Shown piece after piece: positions 56,462-64,000 of a stretch of 64,000 nucleotides of DNA. The stretch is taken from assembly GCF_009664085.1 (NCBI RefSeq), contig NZ_CP039268.1:253001-317000 (forward strand), given 5' to 3'. Position numbers and translations under genes: made by a program. This DNA comes from Thermochromatium tepidum ATCC 43061. GTDB lineage: Bacteria > Pseudomonadota > Gammaproteobacteria > Chromatiales > Chromatiaceae. Under the pieces are notes generated by a model. It did not search any database. It saw nothing but the letters and a program-made list of their open reading frames with translations, and was not told the DNA's origin. Positions within the stretch are counted from its first letter, which is position 1, and every line of letters starts with the position of its first letter.

Positions 56462-57072
56462 GGTGTCGTTTCCCGATCCAAATCAAGGGTAGAAATTCGC
56501 ACGGCGTGCCAGAGACCATCGAGTCCGTCTCCAGTGACATCTCCTTTTTGTGTATCACCAAACCAGAGATAAAGCGGATGTCCAGCATAGCCCCATTGTC
56601 TGGAACCATCCGGGCATTGAATGGATTCGAAGGGCGGAGCAGGCTGGTCGGAATCCGTCAGTAAAAACGGACGCCACAGTGAACTTGATTCGTCTACACA
56701 GGTCGCAACACCATCGGAATCCAGGCTCGAACGATAGAGAGTCAACCCCTGGTTGTTCGTCAGCACCGGCCCGAGACGGCTCTCCGCCAGACCAAAAGCT
56801 GCCGGTGTCCCGTCCGGGAGTTGAACAAGCGCCGCTTTTTCAGTCACGGTGGGAGTGGCCGTGGTACCCTGGGGTGGCGTGACCTTGGTGGCGGGACTTG
56901 GTGACGGATAGATATAGGGCGCGTATCCGCCATAATAAAATGGCACCTGCGGGTAATAATAGCCCGGTCTCTGCGCTGGTGACGCATTCTGAGCCGCTGC
57001 AGCGAATGGATAGCTCAGACAGGTGAGCTGGATCAGGCAACCCGCTAAACCGATGCGTATCGTTGAAAACAT
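56458..57072 (-). CDS. COG4315-type secreted repeat protein
   Basis: A 204-residue exported protein with a signal peptide (IRIGLAGCLIQLTCLSYPFAAAA) and a Tyr/Pro-rich linker (RPGYYYPQVPFYYGGYAPYI). The C-terminal part has the repeated-unit pattern known from COG4315/PF03640 proteins: NNQGLTLYRSSLDSDG, CVDESSSLWRPF, and QWGYAGHPLYLWFGDTQKGD. Function is unknown. TAATG links it to the CheA gene and ATGA to the rhodopsin, so it is made with both. It may be a periplasmic partner of the receptor or rhodopsin. Confidence 0.8.
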   Translation of the reverse strand: MFSTIRIGLAGCLIQLTCLSYPFAAAAQNASPAQRPGYYYPQVPFYYGGYAPYIYPSPSPATKVTPPQGTTATPTVTEKAALVQLPDGTPAAFGLAESRLGPVLTNNQGLTLYRSSLDSDGVATCVDESSSLWRPFLLTDSDQPAPPFESIQCPDGSRQWGYAGHPLYLWFGDTQKGDVTGDGLDGLWHAVRISTLDLDRETTP

Positions 57073-60000
57073 TAAGACACCTTTGCGAGCTTTTGCTGAA
57101 TAAATTCAATCACATCGTCATCGCGATAGGGCTTGACGAAATAGCGGTCGATGCCAACTTGAGCCGCTTGGTGCTGATGTTTCTCGCTCGAGCGCGAGGT
57201 GATCATGCCGATCGGCAGGGTCTGCGTATCAGGTTGCGAGCGCAGATGGGCACTCAACTCCAATCCATTCATACGCGGCATCTCCATGTCGACCAGGAGT
57301 AGATCGACCCGCTCGCGTCCCAGTATCTGAAGTGCATCCATTCCATTGGAGGCGGTGAGTGCGCGATATCCAGCGTCGATGACCAGTTGCGACAGTAGAC
57401 GCCGCATGGAGATCGAATCGTCCACGACTAAAACCGTGGGAAGCGGTTTGGTGAAATCTGCTTCCTCGTGCCAAGACACCATCTTTAGATCACCGGATTC
57501 GACGACGCGCAAAATCGTCCTCATATCGAGGATGGGAACAACCGTTCCATCGCCCAAGACAGAGACCGCCATCAGGCCTGGCACCTTTGGGACCGTGGAC
57601 CCCGGCTTCATGACCACGAGTTCGCGGCCTTCCAAGAGAGCATCGATTAATATGGCTTGATCGGCGCGATCGGAGGATAAGATCAAGACACTCCGTCCCC
57701 GGCGTTCCGGTGTGCCCGGTGATCTACCGAACAGAGGGTCGAGTTGACGAAGTGGATACCAGTGTCCTTCATGACAGAACTGCCACCCCTCTGGCGTTTC
57801 CACGCACTCTCCCTCTTCGATAAGCAAGGCCGATCGCACCTCATTGGCTGGAACAGCAAGCAGATGATCGCCATGGCGCAGCAACAAGCAGTAGAGCGTC
57901 AATCGCGACGCCGGCAGACGCAATTGAATCCGATAGCCTGCTCCTGGCTGGGATTCGATCGCGAGCGTGCCATTGAGCGTGTGAACGATCGTAGCGACTA
58001 CGTCCATGCCTACACCACGTCCGGAAATTTGCGTCACGACTTCTCGAGTCGAGAAACCGGGTTGTAAGGTGAGGAGCATGAGTTCTTGGTCGGTTGGCAT
58101 AGCTGAGGCGGCGAGCAGGCCGGCACTGATGGCTTTGGCTCGGATACGCTCTAGATCGAGTCCACGGCCGTCATCGCTGCAGGTCACCACGATCTGATCG
58201 CCTGCGGGCGCAAACCGTATCTCGATGCGGCCAACACGCGGCTTGCCGAGTTGCTCGCGCTGATCGGGTAGCTCGATGCCGTGGTCGATGGCATTGCGCA
58301 CCAAATGCATCAGGGCTGGCATGATCCGATCCAGGACTTCTCCATCGACCTGCGTTTCGCTACCCATGACATGCAATTCTGCTTCTTTCCCGGTCGCTCG
58401 GCAGGTTTGACGCACGGCGCGCTGAAGCCGGGGCACGATCGAATCTACCTGTACCAGACGGGTCTCCATAGCCAGCCGCCGGATCAAGCGCTGGAGTCTG
58501 GCTTGATGCTGGATCGCCTCGCCGAGTTCATGCAATGTGCTATTCAGGGTTCGCCCTAGTTCATACGTATCGCTGACCCCCTCGTTAATCCAGCGGGTCA
58601 CCTCATACATTTCATTGTATTGTTCCAGTTCGAGCGGATCGAAGGCCGATGGCGATCTCGAGTACGTGTTGCTCTGAAGGCCGAGTCCACGCAAATCAAC
58701 TAAATTATCGAGTTCGGCGATTTGCAGCAATGTGCGATGTGCGATCTCGCCGGATTCACTGAGTAGAAGCCGCGCTCGACTTAGCTGTTCCTCGGCCCGG
58801 GACAATGCAACCGAAAGCTCTCCGACAAACCGCAGCAGGTCATCCATGGTCCGGGTGGAAACCTGTAGATAGGTGTCTTCCCGTTCAATGGGTTCGTCCT
58901 GTGACTTGGGTGGAGAGGGTGCGACTGGAATCTCTGTGTCGACCGGTGACTCGGTTCGCGGAGGGCTCCATGGCTTCGCACCTTCTGCAGCCGGCAACAA
59001 GGCATCGGCACCCTCGCGATCGATGCGATTAGCCCAATCTAAGACCTCCTGCATGACACCGCGTAGTCTGTCAGGGTCTGAGGTCTCGACACCGTTGAAC
59101 ATATCGAACATAAGCGCAAGCGTATCCGCGCCAGCGGCCAGCGTGTCACCGAGCGCCTGACTGGGCCTCAGACCCTGGATGGTCAGGAATTCCAACAAAT
59201 CTTCGAGATAATGGCTCAGGACCGCGATGGCATTTACGCCACAGATGTTTGCCGATCCCTTGATGGTGTGCGCCCAACGTTGCGCTTGATGCAACGTCTC
59301 CTCATCGCCACCCCCGGTGACAAGGGACTGGATAACGTTAACCAATTTGAAAGCAAGATCTGGACCTTCCCGACGGAAACTTGCGAGTACGATCGGATCG
59401 ATGTCTGCAGCCGGGGCAAGCGATAGGTCCTTGTCCTCGATCGCGACTGGATGACTCGGACCCGAATCCGCTTCTAGTAGAAGCGGATCCTCTTTTAGTT
59501 TATAGGCGAGGCTCTCTGCATTAGCGGTCGATAGTGGATCGATCCAATGTGGTTTCTGTAATATTTCGACTAGTCCACAACAGATATCGACATCCAGTGG
59601 CCGTTCCAGATAAGCCAGCATCCGCTGAGGCAACTGCATCAGGGCGTCGATCAGCTCCGCAGGCCACTTGGCCTCGGCTGACATAGCCGCGATCTGAAAG
59701 CCCAAGCTCGCACATAGCGTCGAGAATGCAACTAATCCTGCCTGAGCCGAGGCCGTCGCAAAGCGATTGAGGATCTCTTGGCAGGATTGGGCAGCGAAAG
59801 TCCGGGCATCGGCATCAGATGTCGCAGCCATCTCTGCGATTCGAGTCAGAAACTCTTCCTGGCCCTCGCTGATAGCCATGGCCAGGATAGCAAGTAGCTC
59901 GGATGCCTCAGCGCTCAGTTTTGGTGTGTGCTCATCCTCGGTCTCAGCCGTGACTACAGCAGTCGAAGTGGATTCCTCGATAAAGACGTTATCAACTCCA

Positions 60001-60473
60001 GATGCCAACTCCACCTCGGTAAGTTCATCCTGGCTTTCGGATCGACGTTCATCACGATCAGCGGATTCGACATTTTGGGACCACGCGACGATGGTCTCCG
60101 GTGGCAGCGGTGGATCGAAGATCTCCAAAGAGGCCATTTCGAGCAGTGCCGACACGATCTCCTCGTCATCGGGTGTGCTGAGGTGCGCCTCAAGCAGTGC
60201 CATGAGCTCGATAATCTGGATAGCGGCCATCTCATCGCCGCGCGCAGCCCGCTCGGGGAGTGCACCGATATTGGCTTCCAGGAACTCCAGAAACTCGCAC
60301 AGATAGGGTTTGGATTCCAGCAACGGCCAAAGATCGGCCAAACATTCGCTGAACGCGGCGACCGCCGCTAATTGTTCCTCGGGGTCGGCCGTCGAATCGC
60401 CCGCCGTCCGAACGGCCTGCTGCAAACTAGGCAGGGTGGCAGAAAAGAGCTCACTCAAACCGACTTGGCTCAT
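57072..60473 (-). CDS. ChpA-type CheA hybrid histidine kinase
   Basis: A 1133-residue hybrid kinase. The N-terminal 300 residues are degenerate Hpt-like helices with no phosphoacceptor. A functional Hpt has H402 in WAHTIKGSAN. The dimerisation and HATPase parts follow (HLVRNAIDHGIELP, SDDGRGLDLERIR, SGRGVGMDVV), then a CheW-like domain, then a C-terminal receiver from about 1013 (VLVVDDSISMRRLL, phosphoacceptor in LLLVDMEMPRMNG). It is shorter than Pseudomonas ChpA, which has more Hpt domains, but has the same order. It should phosphorylate the PilG/PilH-like regulators. Confidence 0.92.
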   Translation of the reverse strand: MSQVGLSELFSATLPSLQQAVRTAGDSTADPEEQLAAVAAFSECLADLWPLLESKPYLCEFLEFLEANIGALPERAARGDEMAAIQIIELMALLEAHLSTPDDEEIVSALLEMASLEIFDPPLPPETIVAWSQNVESADRDERRSESQDELTEVELASGVDNVFIEESTSTAVVTAETEDEHTPKLSAEASELLAILAMAISEGQEEFLTRIAEMAATSDADARTFAAQSCQEILNRFATASAQAGLVAFSTLCASLGFQIAAMSAEAKWPAELIDALMQLPQRMLAYLERPLDVDICCGLVEILQKPHWIDPLSTANAESLAYKLKEDPLLLEADSGPSHPVAIEDKDLSLAPAADIDPIVLASFRREGPDLAFKLVNVIQSLVTGGGDEETLHQAQRWAHTIKGSANICGVNAIAVLSHYLEDLLEFLTIQGLRPSQALGDTLAAGADTLALMFDMFNGVETSDPDRLRGVMQEVLDWANRIDREGADALLPAAEGAKPWSPPRTESPVDTEIPVAPSPPKSQDEPIEREDTYLQVSTRTMDDLLRFVGELSVALSRAEEQLSRARLLLSESGEIAHRTLLQIAELDNLVDLRGLGLQSNTYSRSPSAFDPLELEQYNEMYEVTRWINEGVSDTYELGRTLNSTLHELGEAIQHQARLQRLIRRLAMETRLVQVDSIVPRLQRAVRQTCRATGKEAELHVMGSETQVDGEVLDRIMPALMHLVRNAIDHGIELPDQREQLGKPRVGRIEIRFAPAGDQIVVTCSDDGRGLDLERIRAKAISAGLLAASAMPTDQELMLLTLQPGFSTREVVTQISGRGVGMDVVATIVHTLNGTLAIESQPGAGYRIQLRLPASRLTLYCLLLRHGDHLLAVPANEVRSALLIEEGECVETPEGWQFCHEGHWYPLRQLDPLFGRSPGTPERRGRSVLILSSDRADQAILIDALLEGRELVVMKPGSTVPKVPGLMAVSVLGDGTVVPILDMRTILRVVESGDLKMVSWHEEADFTKPLPTVLVVDDSISMRRLLSQLVIDAGYRALTASNGMDALQILGRERVDLLLVDMEMPRMNGLELSAHLRSQPDTQTLPIGMITSRSSEKHQHQAAQVGIDRYFVKPYRDDDVIEFIQQKLAKVS

Positions 60474-60558
60474 GGTCGCACCCAGTCGCCTGGATCAGGC
60501 GCGATCGTCGCTGTCGATCGGTTCGTTGGCATAGGGGACAGACATCGATTCCCTAAGA

Positions 60559-62372
60559 CTAAGCCAGAATCGATCGGATCGGTTCGGACGGCCCGGGGAG
60601 ACGAAACAATTGAATCGTTTCGAGTAATTCTCTCGAATAGTTAACCAGGTTGCTTGTCACCTGTGTCTGGTGAGTGATCTGATCCATAGTCTCGAGGGTA
60701 CTTGCGCGCATCGACTCGACCCGTTCTATCAAGGCGCGGTTTGAGTCGACCTGTGACCGAGCGCGCTCGTCGATACCCGCCACTGTCTCGGCCAAGCTAG
60801 CAACCGTCTGCTGGGTCTCGAGCATGAGGGCGCCTGCACCTTCGATGGTGTGGGATTCGTTGGTCACGGCTTCGGTCGCCTGGTTCACAGTCTGCACGCT
60901 GTCCTGGGTCTCGATCTGAATGTTGGCGATCAGCGTCTCGATCTGGGTGGTCGCGTTGCGCGAGCTATCGGCGAGTCGCTGCACCTCTTGGGCCACCACG
61001 GCAAAACCACGTCCAGCTTCGCCGGCGGTCGCCGCTTGCATCGCCGCATTGATCGCCAGAACATGGGTTCGCTCGGAAAAACTTTTGATGATGTCGACGA
61101 TGCCGCCGATCTCTTGTGAGCGCTCACCGAGACGCTTGATGCGCTTACCCGTTTCCTGGATAGCGGAGCGAATCTGGCTCATACCCTCGACGGCTTGCTT
61201 AACGGATGCCAGAGCCCGATTGGTCAAGTCCGTAGCCGTCGCAGCCTCTTCGCGACAGAAGCGGGCCAGTTCGGCGATTCCCTCGACAGCCTCGACAGCC
61301 ATCATGAGGCCGCTCGTAGTACGCTCGATCTGAATGCGTTCGGCATCGGCGACCTCAGCGACCCGTTCCCCCTGGGACTGGACTTGAAGCGAGGATTGGC
61401 CGACGCGCTCGGCAATCTCGCGGACCTGGACCAGGACACGCGCGCTTTCGGAGGTGATCTGGTTGAGTGCATCGCGCAGAGGACCCGTGATGTCCTCTTT
61501 GACCGGGACCCTAATCGTTAGATCGCGTGTCTGACTGATCTCGTTGCCGATCTGTAGCATCTCGATGATCGAATCGTTTAATGCCTCGTTCTGACGCTCG
61601 AGGAAGTCGATGCCACGATTGAAGGCTGCGACTGTGCGTCCGAGCTCGTCGTCTGCGCCAGGTGCAAGGCGCTCGGAGAAGTCACGGCGCCGTTCCATAC
61701 CCGCGAGCGCGTTGCGGATGCGCTCGGCTGGCTTCAGGATGAAACGCCTGGATAGACCCGAGATTGTGAGGTAGATGACGAAACCGGCGATCAAGGCACT
61801 TAACAGCAAGAGTCCGATCACCAGGGCCATGGTGCCTTCGCGTTGCGACTGGGTATCGGCTAGTGTCGCGGCGAGACGTTTGTCTAGAAATGCTCAGCGG
61901 CAGATTGGAAACCATGCGCCAAAGTGATGATCACGTGACCCAGTACTTGGCCGTCGCGCTCGATTGGGAACTCCCGGAAGGTTTCCGACGACTCGCGCAT
62001 CTTATTATTACCCAGGCGATTCGTGCCATCAGGATTACGGAGGCTAACGGCAGCGATCTCGGGATCGCGTTCCACCAGTGCGATCAGCTCAATCAGGCGG
62101 CGCTCAGTCTCCGCGTTCCGCGCCTGGGCAGCGAGTTCTGCGAGCAGGGCACCAGCGATTTCGAGTGAACGCACAGTTTTTTCTCGCAATACGCCGGCGA
62201 GCGGTGTGTTGGTTTCTGTCCGCAGCTCTTGTTCTAATTGTTGGCGCTCTAGATAGATTTCATTCAAGCCCCAGAGGATGGCACCGGAAACACCCAGTAA
62301 AACGAATAATACGAGTGCTGTGGTCGCCATCGTGAGTTTGGCAGAAATCGTGAGATCTGCAACTTTCATCAT
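60559..62372 (-). pseudogene. pilJ: PilJ-like chemoreceptor, frameshifted as sequenced
   Basis: The N-terminal 162 residues (62372 to 61884) have a membrane helix (LTMATTALVLFVLLGVSGAILW) and a short periplasmic sensor part. The frame then ends in TAG, and the rest continues in another frame from 61890: LDKRLAATLADTQSQREGT, a second membrane helix (MALVIGLLLLSALIAGFVIY), a HAMP-like region and the signalling tip INAAMQAATAGEAGRGFAVV typical of PilJ. A single lost base near 61887 explains it. Together about 604 residues, near full length. It may be a real mutation or a sequence error. It overlaps pilI by a few bases. Confidence 0.85.
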
Positions 62373-62938
62373 TCACCACACAAAGGATCGTTTGCACCAA
62401 ACAGAAGCGCCTGTTTGGCGAGTATCTCCAGAAGTTCGGTAAAATCAACCTCGACAAAGAACGTCCCTTCAAACCGAATACCGCGGCAATCAAAGTCTTC
62501 TGGAAAGTGACGCATTGGATAGAGAGGGACGAAGTGCGCCTCCTTCGGAATCCTGATCGACCGAATCTCATCGATACAAAGTCCGGTGCGTGCCTCGCGC
62601 TGGCCAAGTATGAGGAAATAACGGCCGTCACCCTGACCCCGTTCTTCCTCGATCATCGCTCCTAGGTCATAGACGGGAACTAAATCTCCACGATGATTTG
62701 TGAGACCCAAGCACCAGATCTGAGTAAAGGGGAGACGACTGCATGTTTGCCGCGGAATGACCTCAGCCTGACGGTCCAGTGGAACGAGAAACCACCAGGC
62801 TCCGATACGACAAGCATAGCGTGACTCGCCTGATTCCTGATTGGCATCCTCGACATCGAGTGAACCGAAGAACCTGCTCCCGCCGACCTCGTCCACGTCG
62901 ATCGGCTTCTGGAGTGTGTCTCGTCCCAGCGTGCTCAT
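62369..62938 (-). CDS. pilI: CheW/PilI-like coupling protein
   Basis: A 189-residue CheW-domain protein. The N-terminal 30 residues are variable; then ACRIGAWWFLVPLDRQAEVIP and GLTNHRGDLVPVYDLGAMI and GLCIDEIRSIRI show the CheW fold. It should couple the chemoreceptor to the CheA kinase. ATGA overlap with pilH upstream and a stop overlapping the pilJ start show strong coupling. It ends in a few extra residues (LFGANDPLCGE). Confidence 0.88.
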   Translation of the reverse strand: MSTLGRDTLQKPIDVDEVGGSRFFGSLDVEDANQESGESRYACRIGAWWFLVPLDRQAEVIPRQTCSRLPFTQIWCLGLTNHRGDLVPVYDLGAMIEEERGQGDGRYFLILGQREARTGLCIDEIRSIRIPKEAHFVPLYPMRHFPEDFDCRGIRFEGTFFVEVDFTELLEILAKQALLFGANDPLCGE

Positions 62939-63312
62939 GGATGAGAGCGTCTGGAGAGAAGTGAGTCGATATGGGCCAAAATCGCTTCGGCGCTCGCCGG
63001 TTTGACGACGTACCCCTTAGCACCTTGAAGTTGCGCCCACATCTTATCTGCCTTTTGATTTTTGCTGCTGACGACCACTACGGGGACATGCGTGGTCTTG
63101 GGATCCTCTCGCAGTGAACGCATGGCGTGATAACCGTCCCCGTCCTCCATGACAATGTCCATGAAGACCAGATCCGGCGGGTCGCGGCGAGCCATGTCCA
63201 CGGCTTCATGCCCGGAAGCGGCCACTAACACCGAGTGCCCCGCCTTTTGGAGCAGATCACGTAGATAATCACGATCGGTCGCAGAATCCTCGACAACCAA
63301 CACTTTAGCCAT
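62935..63312 (-). CDS. pilH: PilH-like response regulator
   Basis: A 125-residue single-domain receiver. It has VLVVEDSATDRDYLRDLL, the phosphoacceptor in LVFMDIVMEDGDGYHAM, VVSSKNQKADKMWAQLQGAKG and the conserved lysine in YVVKPAS. The KxxDKxWxxxQGA pattern is typical of PilH. It should be phosphorylated by the CheA of this operon and affect pilus motor control. Its stop overlaps the pilI start as ATGA. Confidence 0.9.
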   Translation of the reverse strand: MAKVLVVEDSATDRDYLRDLLQKAGHSVLVAASGHEAVDMARRDPPDLVFMDIVMEDGDGYHAMRSLREDPKTTHVPVVVVSSKNQKADKMWAQLQGAKGYVVKPASAEAILAHIDSLLSRRSHP

Positions 63313-63334
63313 TCCTAAGTCCTCGCTTGAATTC

Positions 63335-64000
63335 TCAAGACAGGAAGCGCCGTAGCGTCTGCTCCAAGCCGTCCATCGTTAGTGGTTTAGTGAGATAGGC
63401 ATCGGCCGAGGCGAGTGCCCCTTTGAGCTTGTCGATCCTGGACGATTTGCTGGTCAAAATCACTACAGGTGATTTTATACGAAAATCGCGTTTCAAATGG
63501 CGTGCAACGTCATAACCGCTGATACCGGGTAGCATTACATCGAGAAAGATCAGATCATAGCTCTGCTGGCCTGCCTTCATCAGACCCTCTTCACCACTCA
63601 CAGCGAAATCGACCACATATCCCTTCTTGGTGAGCTTCAATTCAATCAACTTGCGCACTGACTCGCTGTCATCTACGACTAGGATGCGCTTGCGCGAACC
63701 GGAAAACAATGGGGGAATTGGTTTAGAAATTGTATCGGACTTGGTCAGGATTACGTTATCGTGGATGACGAGATCCGGCGTGAAATTGTAGACTTCGCTC
63801 ACCAGATCGTCGAGCGTCTTGAGGATACGGCTGGCAAGGATTGGTCTTTTGAAGAAGATCTGCTTTCGTCCGTTATAAAACTCCGCAGAAGTCTCTGAGA
63901 TTCCAATTCGAATCACTGGTAAGTCATGGTCGCCAAGGTCCTGACACAGGGCTGCCCACTCCCGCGCGCCGGCGGCGAGATCCTCGTTCACCATGTAGAG
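63335..64000 (-). CDS. PilG-like two-part response regulator, partial
   Basis: The frame stays open to the right edge (LYMVNEDLAAGAREW at its visible start), so the 5' end is probably missing. The C-terminal 120 residues are a receiver: RILVVDDSESVRKLIELKLT, phosphoacceptor in LIFLDVMLPGISGYDVA, and TKPLTMDGLEQTLRRFL. The N-terminal part (GDHDLPVIRIGISE, QIFFKRPILASRILKTLD) looks like a degenerate receiver-type domain with a conserved KRP-like loop. PilG-like function in the chemosensory pathway is inferred from gene order. Confidence 0.8.
   Translation of the reverse strand, partial: LYMVNEDLAAGAREWAALCQDLGDHDLPVIRIGISETSAEFYNGRKQIFFKRPILASRILKTLDDLVSEVYNFTPDLVIHDNVILTKSDTISKPIPPLFSGSRKRILVVDDSESVRKLIELKLTKKGYVVDFAVSGEEGLMKAGQQSYDLIFLDVMLPGISGYDVARHLKRDFRIKSPVVILTSKSSRIDKLKGALASADAYLTKPLTMDGLEQTLRRFLS

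Noticed and set aside
61880-61895. Programmed -1 frameshift in the PilJ gene
   Set aside because: No slippery heptamer of the X XXY YYZ type and no stimulatory structure was seen; a base loss or sequence error is simpler.

Overview
The window looks like the chromosome of a GC-rich gammaproteobacterial phototroph, most likely a purple sulfur bacterium (Chromatiaceae). The basis is gene content: phosphoribulokinase next to rnf genes, a run of tkt, gap, pgk, pyk and class II fba genes, hemCD, ubiD and a Pil-Chp type chemosensory operon. Species cannot be assigned from the sequence alone. No tRNA, rRNA or true CRISPR array was seen.

Layout. 1-4.4 kb: a zinc uptake operon on the minus strand (outer-membrane protein, znuA, znuC, znuB running off the left edge) headed by a perfect Zur-like palindrome, with a divergent AhpD-like gene. 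4.4-13 kb: prk, rnfE-rnfG-rnfD without rnfA/B/C, a retropepsin-like protease, sucB and sucA. 13-24 kb: hemC, hemD, a lipoprotein, a ferredoxin, an SDR enzyme, an RRM protein, ubiD, prlC, a CNP1-like protein and a PAS-PAS-GGDEF protein. Two inverted copies of a 260-bp, highly structured repeat lie here, 98% identical. 24-32 kb: fba, pyk, pgk, a previously easy-to-miss 57-residue membrane protein, gap and tkt, all on the minus strand. 32-36.8 kb: a thioredoxin-like gene, then metK, an SAH riboswitch, ahcY and metF (the activated methyl cycle), closed by a strong terminator.

36.8-48.5 kb is accessory DNA. It holds a surface-glycan locus (five glycosyltransferases, glf, wzx). A two-gene cassette is threaded into it: an ABC/AAA_21-type ATPase and a PD-(D/E)XK nuclease-like protein, whose ends overlap the flanking glycosyltransferase genes. 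Next comes a graveyard of toxin-antitoxin and sugar-nucleotide gene pieces. An IS607-family element carrying an intact TnpB has split a DUF433 antitoxin gene in two, and the adjacent DUF5615 toxin has a nonsense codon.

48.5-55 kb returns to core genes: a DUF2189 protein, a sulfotransferase, and the lptM-lysA-methyltransferase-dapF-DUF484-xerC operon.

55.7-64 kb is the most striking region. A chain of minus-strand genes linked by short overlaps, with one 85-bp gap before the CheA gene, encodes two response regulators, a CheW/PilI protein, a PilJ-type chemoreceptor (frameshifted as sequenced), a ChpA-type CheA hybrid, a COG4315-type secreted protein and finally a microbial rhodopsin. The rhodopsin keeps the retinal lysine and the helix-G aspartate but has tyrosine at the usual primary counterion position. 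The arrangement suggests a light-responsive input to a type IV pilus chemosensory pathway.
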